Assembly (NCBI GenBank): GCA_022823725.1
Contig: JAJEHL010000026.1
Span: 372,001 to 436,000 of the forward strand
DNA length: 64,000 bases
DNA from: Candidatus Latescibacterota bacterium
GTDB taxonomy: Bacteria; Latescibacterota; UBA2968
Reading direction: 5' to 3'
The notes beneath the pieces are model-generated. The model was not told where the DNA came from. It searched no databases and saw only the letters and a list, made by a program, of their open reading frames with translations. Position 1 is the first letter of the stretch. Each line of letters opens with the position of its first letter. The position numbers and the translations under genes were made by a program. This document shows, one piece after another, positions 51,945 through 59,991 of this stretch.

Positions 51945-52070
51945 TCAGTGCATCTCCCTCCCGCGTGCGGTGAGGCGATATTTTTGGTTTCTTGCGGTAG
52001 GTGATTCGGGGCGTGTCATTTCCACGAGTCCTGCGGACAGTGCCGGGCGAATGTAGTTGTTGCGGTCAGA
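51945..52070 (-). pseudogene. Out-of-frame winged-helix tail of the Fic gene
   Basis: A frame shifted against the Fic gene encodes RNNYIRPALSAGLVEMTRP and then QKYRLTARGREMH with a stop at 51945. This matches the C-terminal winged helix of many Fic proteins and the tail of the AlbA/HATPase protein here (SNYLQPLLDDG, QKYRLTAKGRK). About 40 residues that should precede it are missing, so a deletion with frame change has cut off the domain. Confidence 0.7.
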
Positions 52071-52792
52071 ATAATTTCCAGCATGAACGCAATAAATGGC
52101 GTACTCTCGCCCTCTGATGAACTCTTTCTGATGGCTTTGTAGTAGTCACCTTGTCGGGCGTGGACCAGGCTTTCTACGGGGATGTGGGCGAACAGGGGTT
52201 TCCAGCGGGTCAGGATCAGGGTCTGCCAGAGCCGACCCATCCGTCCGTTTCCGTCCTCAAAGGGATGAATGAATTCAAATTCGTAATGGAAGACCGAACT
52301 GGCGATTAGCGGGTGCTCATCGGTGCTGCTCAGCCATGCCAGCAAGTTTGCCATGAGTTGCGGCACGCGCATAGGAGGCGGGCCAATGTGATGGACTTCA
52401 CCGCCGCCCATAACGCCAATGTCTTTGCGGCGATATTGTCCGGGTGCATCCAATAGTCCGATCATCAGGATTTCGTGGGCGCGCAACAGGTCGGCTTCGC
52501 TGGCGGGGTTCCACTGCGGGTATTGATCGTAGGCTTTGATGGCGTTGCGGGCTTCCTGTATGTCTCTGGGTGGCGCGATAACGGGCTTGCCGTCGAGGAT
52601 TGTGGAGACTTGTTCTTCGCTGAGGATATTGCCTTCAATGGCGAGGGATCCGCGAATCGTGAGGATGCGATTGATTCGTCTCAGGCGCAAGTCCTGCGAG
52701 ATGCCCGTCGCGCGGCCAATCGCTTCACCGATTTCTTCGATGCGAAAGAGAATGTCCGGCGTGATTGTGTATGGTGGTTTTTCGATTTTCAT
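52016..52792 (-). CDS. Fic-domain AMP transferase, C-terminally truncated
   Basis: 258-residue Fic protein. The catalytic motif HPFEDGNGRMGR lies at 176-187, with His176 and both arginines kept. The inhibitory motif SLAIEGN at 49-55 marks a class II enzyme restrained by its own N-terminal helix. Family members transfer AMP to target proteins. After LEIILTATTTF the frame runs into unrelated residues (ARHCPQDSWK), because the usual DNA-binding winged helix is shifted out of frame downstream. The catalytic core should still fold; DNA binding and autoregulation are probably lost. Confidence 0.88.
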   Translation of the reverse strand: MKIEKPPYTITPDILFRIEEIGEAIGRATGISQDLRLRRINRILTIRGSLAIEGNILSEEQVSTILDGKPVIAPPRDIQEARNAIKAYDQYPQWNPASEADLLRAHEILMIGLLDAPGQYRRKDIGVMGGGEVHHIGPPPMRVPQLMANLLAWLSSTDEHPLIASSVFHYEFEFIHPFEDGNGRMGRLWQTLILTRWKPLFAHIPVESLVHARQGDYYKAIRKSSSEGESTPFIAFMLEIILTATTTFARHCPQDSWK

Positions 52793-52809
52793 TGTTTATC
52801 TATAATTAC

Positions 52810-52840
52810 TGGATCGCGGCTTTAAGCCTGCCGCGATGAC
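52810..52840. repeat. Dispersed palindrome, short (31-nt) form
   Basis: TGGATCGCGGC and GCCGCGATGAC-type arms around TTTAAGCCT; same element as 28947-28977 in opposite orientation. Confidence 0.85.
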
Positions 52841-52895
52841 GGTGGTCCTTTACTCAGGGTAATCGATATTGCACAGCGGGTATCTTCGATAATTT

Positions 52896-52929
52896 AATGT
52901 ACTGAATCATGCGAAATCGCGCCACCTTT
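52896..52929. repeat. Dispersed 34-nt intergenic repeat, copy 2
   Basis: Matches 42040-42073 at 30 of 34 bases, same orientation on the plus strand. Confidence 0.7.
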
Positions 52930-52990
52930 CATGTAGCAGTCAGCCCGCACATTCCAGCCCCTCTTTTTTATCTGCGTTCATCTGCGTCAT

Positions 52991-53016
52991 CCCTGCTTAC
53001 ACCCACAGGGACATGC
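52991..53016. repeat. 26-nt hairpin insert in a shared sequence
   Basis: CCCTG..CAGGG followed by ACATGC. The flanks (TTTTATCTG..ATCTGCG.CAT before and CTGCGGATCACACTTCTC after) match 11779-11821, where the hairpin is absent. Confidence 0.7.
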
Positions 53017-53109
53017 CTGCGGATCACACTTCTCACTTTCCTTCGTGCTGGCAATCGCGTATGTTGGGGATGAGATCGCACAATTTTACAAGATGCAAAG
53101 GAGCGTTTT

Positions 53110-54006
53110 ATGGAATGGAATTTTGAACAGGTGGCTGGTCCGTTTGGTTTTACCGAGGGGCCGGTGTGGGTGGGTGATGTGCTGTTGTTTACAGATATGC
53201 CGGGGGATCGCGCGATGCGCTACGATCCCGATACGGGTGTTTGCGACGAGTGGCGCACGGGTACGAACCGGGCGAATGGTCTGACTACGGATGCACAGGG
53301 TCGGGTCTATGGCGCAGAGGGGACATTCAATCCTGTGGGTGACGGATTTGTGGATGGTCCCGGGCGTCGCATTGCGCGGTATGAGAGCGATGGTTCGACG
53401 ACTGTGATTTCCGACAATTTTGAGGGCAATCGTTTTAACAGCCCCAATGATCTCGTTGTGGATGCAAAGGGCCGCGTCTGGTTCACGGATCCGAGATATG
53501 GCGATGATAAATCATGTATGGATATCGGTCATGAGTCGGTGTATCGGGCAGATCCCCAGGCCGATGGGACTTACACGACGGTGCGCGCAACTTTTGATAC
53601 GACAAAGCCCAACGGTCTGATTGTTACGCCGGATATGAAGACCCTGTATGTGGCGCAGAGCGATTATCTTCCTGAGACGCCTCGGGAATTGCGCGCTTAT
53701 CCCATTGGGGAAGATGGGTCGCTGGGTGCTTGTGAAGTGCTACACGATTTTGGTGCCCATCGGGGTATAGATGGTATGAGGCTGGATGAGGATCTCAATA
53801 TTGTCGCGAGTGCGGGTTGGCCAGATAGCGGTCCCGGTCCGATGATCTACGTTTTTGCGCCCGACGGACAGGTGCTCGAAGCACATCCTTTTCCCATTAA
53901 TCCGACCAATTGCGCGTTTGGCGATGAAGATTTGCAGTCGCTTTATGTCACGGCTATAGATGGGTATTTGTACCGCGCGCGTACACATCGAAGGGGATTG
54001 GGATAG
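53110..54006 (+). CDS. SMP-30/gluconolactonase-like hydrolase
   Basis: 298-residue six-bladed propeller lactonase. Metal and substrate positions fit the family: Glu in FGFTEGPVWVGD, Asn in NRFNSPNDLVVDAKGRVWFT, Asn in TKPNGLIVTPD and Asp in GIDGMRLDED. These calcium/zinc enzymes open sugar lactones such as gluconolactone. There is no signal peptide. AAAGGAGC precedes the start. It converges on the 2-hydroxyacid dehydrogenase gene three bases after its stop. Confidence 0.9.
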   Translation: MEWNFEQVAGPFGFTEGPVWVGDVLLFTDMPGDRAMRYDPDTGVCDEWRTGTNRANGLTTDAQGRVYGAEGTFNPVGDGFVDGPGRRIARYESDGSTTVISDNFEGNRFNSPNDLVVDAKGRVWFTDPRYGDDKSCMDIGHESVYRADPQADGTYTTVRATFDTTKPNGLIVTPDMKTLYVAQSDYLPETPRELRAYPIGEDGSLGACEVLHDFGAHRGIDGMRLDEDLNIVASAGWPDSGPGPMIYVFAPDGQVLEAHPFPINPTNCAFGDEDLQSLYVTAIDGYLYRARTHRRGLG

Positions 54007-54009
54007 TTC

Positions 54010-54975
54010 TCAGTACCACTTTGACTTATCCACGACATTGGTCAGTTCTTCGCCTGCGAGGAAGCGTCGGGCGTTGTCGATGAGTATTTCGTAGCGGCGG
54101 GCATTTATGTTGCCGGCGTCTCGTACGGCAATGTGGGGGGTCATCAGTACGTTGGGCAGGCTCCATAGCTTGTGGTCGGATGGCAGCGGTTCTTGTTCGA
54201 ATACGTCGAGTCCAGCGCCGGCTATTGTGCCGGATTCGATGGCGTTGGCGAGGTCGTCTATTTTGCACACTTTGCCGCGGCCGATGTTGATGAAGTACGC
54301 CGAGGATTTCATCAGGGCGAAGCGTCGCGCGTCGAACATGCCTTCGGTTTCGGGTGTGTGTGGGACGGTGGTGATCACAAAGTCCGCGAGTGGCAGGCAT
54401 GCGTCAATTTCGTCCGGGTTGTGGAATTCGACGTAGGGCAGTTCGTATTCGGGGCGCGGTTCGATGCCGATGACGGTCATGCCCAGTTCATTGCACAGGC
54501 GGGCTGTCTCGTGTCCGATGCCGCCGACGCCGTTGATGAGGGCGGTTGCGTCAGCGATGTCTATGTAAGGGGATTTGCGCGCGTTTTTGTCCCATACTCT
54601 GCGCCGCTGTGCGTCCATGTACCAGGGTAGCCCGCGCGCCAATGCGAGCAGGAACATCAGGATGTGGTGGGAGATGTGGTCGAAGTATATGCCGCGCGGG
54701 TTTGTGATGGTCAGCGGGTGTTCGGTCAGTTCTTTGTAGTAGTATCCGAAGAAGGGACCGGCATCTGGATTGTGCAGCCAGGCGAGTTTTTCGGCGACGG
54801 CGAGCGCGTCGGGCGGTATCCAGCCGAATGCGACGTCGGCATCGCGTATTGCCTCTATGGCTTCTTCGTCGGTTTCGGGCGATAGGACGTCGTATTCGGG
54901 GAGTTCGTCCGATAGGCGGGTGGCGAATGCACGCTTGAGGTCATCCTGCGGTGGCATGAATACAAATTTTGGCAT
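54010..54975 (-). CDS. D-2-hydroxyacid dehydrogenase family protein
   Basis: 321-residue NAD-dependent dehydrogenase. The Rossmann motif GVGGIG lies at 149-154; catalytic residues are Arg233 (NIGRGKVC), Glu262 (DVFEQEPLP) and His281 (MTPHIAVRD). These enzymes reduce 2-keto acids to D-2-hydroxy acids; the substrate is unknown. The ATG at 54975 is chosen because GGAGGATT precedes it; the frame continues 26 codons into the ThuA gene. It follows ThuA with a one-base gap, so the two are co-translated. Confidence 0.92.
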   Translation of the reverse strand: MPKFVFMPPQDDLKRAFATRLSDELPEYDVLSPETDEEAIEAIRDADVAFGWIPPDALAVAEKLAWLHNPDAGPFFGYYYKELTEHPLTITNPRGIYFDHISHHILMFLLALARGLPWYMDAQRRRVWDKNARKSPYIDIADATALINGVGGIGHETARLCNELGMTVIGIEPRPEYELPYVEFHNPDEIDACLPLADFVITTVPHTPETEGMFDARRFALMKSSAYFINIGRGKVCKIDDLANAIESGTIAGAGLDVFEQEPLPSDHKLWSLPNVLMTPHIAVRDAGNINARRYEILIDNARRFLAGEELTNVVDKSKWY

Positions 54976-54976
54976 T

Positions 54977-55642
54977 CTAATCCTCCAATCTTCCAGCCCA
55001 TTTGATACATCCCGTGATGTGTGCGTGGAACCAGTCTTCGTGCCACAGGGCATCGGGGTGGCCCAGGGCGGTGTACATGACGCGGCCTTTGCCGTATTCG
55101 TGGCACCAGCCCATGGCGTAGTCGTTATCTTCGCGGTTGCCTTTTTCCAGATCCACGGTTTCGTTGTCGATCCGCATTAAGACATGGGTCTTGTTGCGGT
55201 CGTAATTTTTAAAGGTGTAGATTTCATCTGTTACCCGAAAATAGTCGCCCAGCATTTTTGTTGCGGGGTGGTTGGTGTCTTCGACAATGATCCCTACTTC
55301 GTGGTGCCACGGGTGGCCGTTGAACCATCCGCCGAGCATTTCGCCGTATTCGGGCCAGTCATAGCAGGTGTCGGTTGCGTTGTGTATGCCGAGGAATGAT
55401 TTGCCGTTGCGGACGAAGTCTAGGATCGCGGTTTTTTGTTCGTCGGTAAAAGGCAGGTTCCCGGTTGTCGCAAATGCGAGGATGTCAAATTTTTTCAGGT
55501 TCTCAGCGGAGATGCGGTCCAACCGATGCGTGGTTAAAACGCGCCAGCCATTCTCTTTCCCGATTGCTTTCAGAGCTACTTCTGCGTCGGGCAAATAGCT
55601 GTGTTCAAATCCCGCTGAATGCCGCAGGAATAAGATGTTCAT
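54977..55642 (-). CDS. ThuA-like protein (trehalose utilisation family)
   Basis: 221-residue class I glutamine-amidotransferase-like fold of the ThuA family: VLTTHRLDRIS, FDILAFATTGNLPFTDEQK, FLGIHNATDTCYDWPEYGEM, GGWFNGHPWHHEV and GKGRVMYTALGHPDALW. Family members act in disaccharide catabolism, some on keto-trehalose-type intermediates. The neighbouring 2-hydroxyacid dehydrogenase and PhyH genes are on the same strand. Confidence 0.92.
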   Translation of the reverse strand: MNILFLRHSAGFEHSYLPDAEVALKAIGKENGWRVLTTHRLDRISAENLKKFDILAFATTGNLPFTDEQKTAILDFVRNGKSFLGIHNATDTCYDWPEYGEMLGGWFNGHPWHHEVGIIVEDTNHPATKMLGDYFRVTDEIYTFKNYDRNKTHVLMRIDNETVDLEKGNREDNDYAMGWCHEYGKGRVMYTALGHPDALWHEDWFHAHITGCIKWAGRLED

Positions 55643-55657
55643 GTTTTTCCTTTCTGT

Positions 55658-56416
55658 TTAATAAAGACTCAACAAGCCCTCGGCGCCGAGGACGCGGCGT
55701 TTTTCGTATTCTTCAGAGATCCATCGCGCATTTGACGGCAAGCCGGGATTGCGATAGGCATATACCACGCACCATCGCGTATCACTGTCCGACTGTCGCG
55801 GGTTTACGCCGTGTGCGGCAAATGTCCACATGGCGATTACGGTTCCAGGCGGCATAGAGAGCGCGTGTATCTGGAGGGGTTCACCCGTCATGGGGTGGTT
55901 TTTTCCGCTGATCCACTGTTCTTGCAATGCTTTATCTGAGTTAATACGCCCGATTTTTTCGCGGAACAGATGGCTGCCGGGTACGACTTTTAACCCGCCG
56001 TCGTCGGGTTCAAATCCGTTGACGTAAAAGAAGATGCGAACAAATCCCAGGCTGGGGTCTTCTTCTCCATATCCATGCGTGTGCCAGTGTGTTCCGCGAT
56101 TGCCTCCGGGGCGATTCAGGCTGACGCAGTGATCATACCGAATATTTTCGCCCAGAATATCTCGCGCCAGTCTGAGCATTTGGGGATGGCCGATTAAGCT
56201 TTCGAGATACCAGTCAAATTCGGCTGCGAACCGATTGGGTTCATGTCCTTCTTTTGCCTGCGGTCTGAGGGATTCAATATAGGACAGGGATTCTGTCAAT
56301 TTTTCCTGTGCATCGTCTTTCAGCAGTTCCGGAAAGGCAATATGACCTTCACGGTCCATTTCTTCCCGTTCGGATTCGCCGAATGTGAAATCGTGAAAGA
56401 TGGGATCTCTTTCCAT
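55658..56416 (-). CDS. Phytanoyl-CoA dioxygenase-like (PhyH) protein
   Basis: 252-residue Fe(II)/2-oxoglutarate-type double-stranded beta-helix protein. PhyH markers are NRGTHWHTHGYGEED, FFYVNGFEPDDGGLKVVPGS and FAAHGVNPRQSDSDTRWCVV (distal His and 2-oxoglutarate-binding Arg). The first metal site reads HTHG rather than the usual HxD, so metal binding may differ. It hydroxylates an unknown small molecule, if active. It is 15 bp from the ThuA gene and 16 bp from a second PhyH gene, suggesting one operon. Confidence 0.85.
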   Translation of the reverse strand: MERDPIFHDFTFGESEREEMDREGHIAFPELLKDDAQEKLTESLSYIESLRPQAKEGHEPNRFAAEFDWYLESLIGHPQMLRLARDILGENIRYDHCVSLNRPGGNRGTHWHTHGYGEEDPSLGFVRIFFYVNGFEPDDGGLKVVPGSHLFREKIGRINSDKALQEQWISGKNHPMTGEPLQIHALSMPPGTVIAMWTFAAHGVNPRQSDSDTRWCVVYAYRNPGLPSNARWISEEYEKRRVLGAEGLLSLY

Positions 56417-56432
56417 AATCCGATCCTCGTTG

Positions 56433-57278
56433 TTATGCTATGGCTTCTTCGCCCAGGTGTTCAGATAGCCATCCGCGCAAGGGCACATCTTCGTCAGTTG
56501 GAGATGTGAATCCATACCCGCCGGTTGGCGCGTTGCCGAATAATTGTTTGCGAATGGGATCCAATCGGTCCCACCAGTGATCCATCGTTACATCGTCGCG
56601 GGGACGGAACCAGCGGTAGCTATATCCGTAAAAGAGTGCCCGACGCGCTTCTGTCCAGTAATTTGCGCTTACCGAGTGCCAGAGCCTGCGGTCAAAAAAC
56701 ACGGCTGTTCCCGGCTTGACGAGTACGGGTATTGCATCTTTGGGTTCAGTTGTGCGGTCGCCGTTGGGAAAGTCGTAATTGTTGGTCAAATGACTGCCCG
56801 GTATAATGTAAAAGTTGCCCCGGCCATCTTCGCTGCAGTCCGTTAAAAAGTAGGCCACCTTGATTGAAATGCGGGGTCGGGGATCTGTTTCTAATTCCTG
56901 ATTGAGCAGGGCACTGTCTTGATGCCAGCGCAGATTCTTTCCACCACTTTCGTTTGATACCGGGGGGGTGACGTTGAGGTGCGAGTGATAGATTTGCAAG
57001 TTCCAGCTCAGAATATCCCACACTTTTGCGATGGTCCTGGGCCAATCTACCAGTTCGACAAATTCCCAGTCGAGGCCGATGAAGTCTCTGACGCTCAAAC
57101 GACCGAGTTTATCCACGCCTTGTTTGGGACGCATTTCGGCATCTACGCGATCAACCACGGCGCACAGGCGCGCGGCGTGATCGGGGTCGAGTGCATTTTC
57201 GACAATTAAATACCCATCGCGTTCAAATTGCAACCGCTCTTCTTCCGTCAGGCTATGCGCCAGACATGAAACGTCCAT
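56433..57278 (-). CDS. Phytanoyl-CoA dioxygenase (PhyH) family protein
   Basis: 281-residue Fe(II)/2-oxoglutarate dioxygenase. The metal motif HxD is in NLRWHQDSALL; the distal His and the 2-oxoglutarate Arg are in FFDRRLWHSVSANYWTEARR. GNFYIIPGSHLTNNYD is a typical family strand. The ATG at 57278 follows AAAGGAGA; the longer frame runs into the sulfatase gene. It lies downstream of a sulfatase on the same strand, so sulfated or modified organic acids or sugars may be the pathway substrate. Confidence 0.9.
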   Translation of the reverse strand: MDVSCLAHSLTEEERLQFERDGYLIVENALDPDHAARLCAVVDRVDAEMRPKQGVDKLGRLSVRDFIGLDWEFVELVDWPRTIAKVWDILSWNLQIYHSHLNVTPPVSNESGGKNLRWHQDSALLNQELETDPRPRISIKVAYFLTDCSEDGRGNFYIIPGSHLTNNYDFPNGDRTTEPKDAIPVLVKPGTAVFFDRRLWHSVSANYWTEARRALFYGYSYRWFRPRDDVTMDHWWDRLDPIRKQLFGNAPTGGYGFTSPTDEDVPLRGWLSEHLGEEAIA

Positions 57279-57300
57279 GGTCGTCTCCTTTCCGCTTGTT

Positions 57301-58695
57301 TTAAAACGCTTCCCAAAATGTTTTTCCCCATTCGCTTTTTGCATCGTCCCAGTCGTCGCGCCATTGGAACAGGGCTTCTCGCAGGTCAGCGATTTTGCCA
57401 GCGTGCGCCTGGTCGTCTGCGAGATTGTGCAGTTCCAATGGGTCGTTTTTTAGGTCGAATAGCTGCGTTGTGCGATGTCCATTTACTGCGTATTCAATGA
57501 GTTTATATCGATTGTCTTTTACCATGCGCTGCCATTCGCGATACGCAGAGAACAGGGTGTCGCGCACCTGTTCATCGCCGTTGTTGAGTGCGGATAACAG
57601 GCTGGTTCCCTCTACAGAGTCTGGCGTGTTGGTGCCGATCAAGTCGCACAGGGTTGGGAAAATATCGTGCAGATATACATAGGCGGATCGTTTTTGATCC
57701 GCGGGTACGCCTGGTCCGGAAAATATCAGGGGTACGCGCACGCTGTGTTCGTACATGTTCTGTTTGCCAAAAAGCCCGTGCTGTCCCACGGCGAGTCCAT
57801 TATCTCCGGCAAAGACGACGATGGTGTTATCCGCCATTCCGCGCGCGCTTATTGTGTCGAGTACGCGCCCCATCTGCGCGTCTAAATGGGTGATCATGGC
57901 GTAGTATTCGGCAATGTGTTGCCGCACTTTGTAGGGGTCGCGGGGAAAATCTTCGAGGACTTCATCGCGGACTTTCAGGTCGCCATTGTCAAATGGATGT
58001 CCGCCCATGAAGTTCTCGGGGAGCGGAATGTCTTCAGGGTCGTACATGTCCAGATATTTTTGTGGCATTGTGCGCGGGTCGTGGGGCGCCATGAATGAGA
58101 TGTACATGAAGAAGGGATCGTCGGTGTCGTATTTTTCCAGCCAGTCAATCGCGCCTTCGGCAAATAATTCGCTGGAGTGTTTGCCCGCGGTTACGTGGTC
58201 GCCTTTTCGAATTTTTAAGGCGTTCGATTGGTTGGGGTTCGGGCATTGCAGGAGTACGGCGTCGTATTTGCCGGTTGGGTCATGATTAAATGCGGGTACG
58301 TTCCAGTGGTCGTCCATGCCGCCGAAAAAGATCTCGGCACCGTCTGAAAAGCTGCGCGCAAAAGACGCGGGTCCATTGTGCCATTTGCCCGAGCCCCAGG
58401 TGCGATAGCCATTGGCTTGCAGATGTTCTCCCAGCATTACATGGTCATTGGGAATGCTCTGGCCAGCACCGTCGAGGTGAAAGAGCGTGCGTCCCGTGTG
58501 CAACATGGCGCGGCTGGGCATGCATATCGCACCCGATGTTCCGCCGGGTATGTGCGCGTGTGTAAATGTCGTGCCTTGTGCCACGAGGCGATCCAGTACG
58601 GGTGTTTGCACATCTGTATTGCCCAGCGCGCGAATGGTGTCAAATCGTTGGTCATCGGTAAAAAAGAAGAGGATGTTGGGTTTTTGTTTGCTCAT
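57301..58695 (-). CDS. Formylglycine-dependent sulfatase
   Basis: 464-residue type I sulfatase. The N-terminal metal block NILFFFTDDQRFDT, formylglycine motif Cys58-M-P-S-R (GAICMPSRAMLHTGRT), GYRTWGSGKWHNG and TIVVFAGDNGLAVGQHG are all present. No signal peptide. AAGGAGA lies before the ATG at 58695. It heads the leftward cluster sulfatase-PhyH-PhyH-ThuA-dehydrogenase and diverges from the lactonase gene. Confidence 0.93.
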   Translation of the reverse strand: MSKQKPNILFFFTDDQRFDTIRALGNTDVQTPVLDRLVAQGTTFTHAHIPGGTSGAICMPSRAMLHTGRTLFHLDGAGQSIPNDHVMLGEHLQANGYRTWGSGKWHNGPASFARSFSDGAEIFFGGMDDHWNVPAFNHDPTGKYDAVLLQCPNPNQSNALKIRKGDHVTAGKHSSELFAEGAIDWLEKYDTDDPFFMYISFMAPHDPRTMPQKYLDMYDPEDIPLPENFMGGHPFDNGDLKVRDEVLEDFPRDPYKVRQHIAEYYAMITHLDAQMGRVLDTISARGMADNTIVVFAGDNGLAVGQHGLFGKQNMYEHSVRVPLIFSGPGVPADQKRSAYVYLHDIFPTLCDLIGTNTPDSVEGTSLLSALNNGDEQVRDTLFSAYREWQRMVKDNRYKLIEYAVNGHRTTQLFDLKNDPLELHNLADDQAHAGKIADLREALFQWRDDWDDAKSEWGKTFWEAF

Positions 58696-58858
58696 ATTTT
58701 TCTCCTTAAAGGCGGTGTGAGAGGATTTCAACCGAGCAATAAACGCTTCTCTTGACACAATGTCAAGCCTGCAAAATGGTGTCTCCCTTTCTACTTTCTA
58801 TTCGTCTGATCGAATGCTATATTGTGGCAATAATCACCACTTTTTCGGGAGTATGGCC

Positions 58859-59953
58859 ATGAAAACGATTTTTTTTCTCGTCTTTGTCATGTTAACGGGC
58901 AGTTTGTTTGCCCAACAATCCAACAGAAAGGAACCGAGTATGAAGTATCACATGTACGTCGCTGTATCTAAAGACAAGAAACTTTTGCGCTATGATATGG
59001 ATCCCGATACCGGCGACCTCACGCTTATTGAAGAAGTTCCCGCTAAAGGCGGCATTGGTCCCCTTTGTACCGATCTGCAACAAAAATATCTCTATGCGGC
59101 GTTGCGACAGTCTAAAGAAATCGTCACCTATAGCATTGATCCCGAAACTGGCGCGCTCGGGCATGTTGCCACTGCGCCTTTTGATGGTGGCTCCTGTTAT
59201 ATCAGTACGGACAAAACCGGGCGGTATCTTTTTTCTGCGTATTACGGCGAGGGCGCGGTCGCCATCAATGCGATTGACAAAAATGGAGCTGTGCTCGCGC
59301 CACATCGCCAGTGGATTCCTACGGATGAACACGCGCATTGCTTTTTTCCCGATCCTTCCAATCGTTTTTTGTTTGTGCCGCATACGATGCCGGTCAATGC
59401 CATTTATCAGTTTACTTTTGATGAAACCACAGGTGAGTTGGCGCCCAATGAGGTCGTGAAAGTCGATGCGGTTCATGGCGAAGGTCCGCGGCATTACGAG
59501 TTTCATCCGACTTTAGATGTGGTTTATGTTGCGAATGAAAATGGGTCCAGTGTTACGGTGTACGATTTTAATCCGGATAATGGAACGCTTGCGCCCCGCC
59601 AGACTCTTTCAACGCTGCCAGAGGGGTTTACAGAGCGCAATACCTGCGCCCAAATCCACATTCATCCTTCGGGTAAATTCCTCTATATATCCAATCGCGG
59701 GCACAATAGCATCGCGGGCTATGCTGTGCAGGACGACGGCTCTCTCGAATCACTGGGGCAAACGCCTACGGAACCCATACCCCGTCCTTTCAATCTCGAT
59801 CCCGAAGGCAATTTTCTCTTTGCAGCGGGTCAACAGTCAGACAAGATGGCCGGGTATCGCATCAATACAGAGACGGGTGAGCTCACGCCTCTCAAGGTCT
59901 ATCATGTGGGTGAGCAACCGATGTGGATTATGATTCTCAAACTGGGGAAATAA
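58859..59953 (+). CDS. Exported seven-bladed propeller lactonase
   Basis: 364-residue protein with a signal peptide (about residues 1-18, ending LFAQQ) and a lactonase-type propeller as in 6-phosphogluconolactonase Pgl: LRYDMDPDTGDLTLIEEV, YSIDPETGALG, EHAHCFFPDPSNRFLFVP, GEGPRHYEFHPTLDVVYVAN and FNLDPEGNFLFAAGQQSD. The conserved His, Arg and Glu of the cavity are present. A periplasmic location makes a sugar lactone or muconolactone-type substrate more likely than 6-phosphogluconolactone. The start at 58859 follows GGGAGT. Confidence 0.9.
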   Translation: MKTIFFLVFVMLTGSLFAQQSNRKEPSMKYHMYVAVSKDKKLLRYDMDPDTGDLTLIEEVPAKGGIGPLCTDLQQKYLYAALRQSKEIVTYSIDPETGALGHVATAPFDGGSCYISTDKTGRYLFSAYYGEGAVAINAIDKNGAVLAPHRQWIPTDEHAHCFFPDPSNRFLFVPHTMPVNAIYQFTFDETTGELAPNEVVKVDAVHGEGPRHYEFHPTLDVVYVANENGSSVTVYDFNPDNGTLAPRQTLSTLPEGFTERNTCAQIHIHPSGKFLYISNRGHNSIAGYAVQDDGSLESLGQTPTEPIPRPFNLDPEGNFLFAAGQQSDKMAGYRINTETGELTPLKVYHVGEQPMWIMILKLGK

Positions 59954-59991
59954 TAGGGGCGGGGGACAGATTTACAAAGTCCGAGGCTGTT

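Larger units (their letters stand above)
52793..53109. other. Repeat-rich gap at the island's right edge
   Basis: 317 bp between the leftward Fic gene and the rightward SMP-30-like gene. It contains the 31-nt palindrome (52810-52840), the 34-nt repeat (52896-52929) and a hairpin insert (52991-53016). No gene is visible. Confidence 0.7.
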
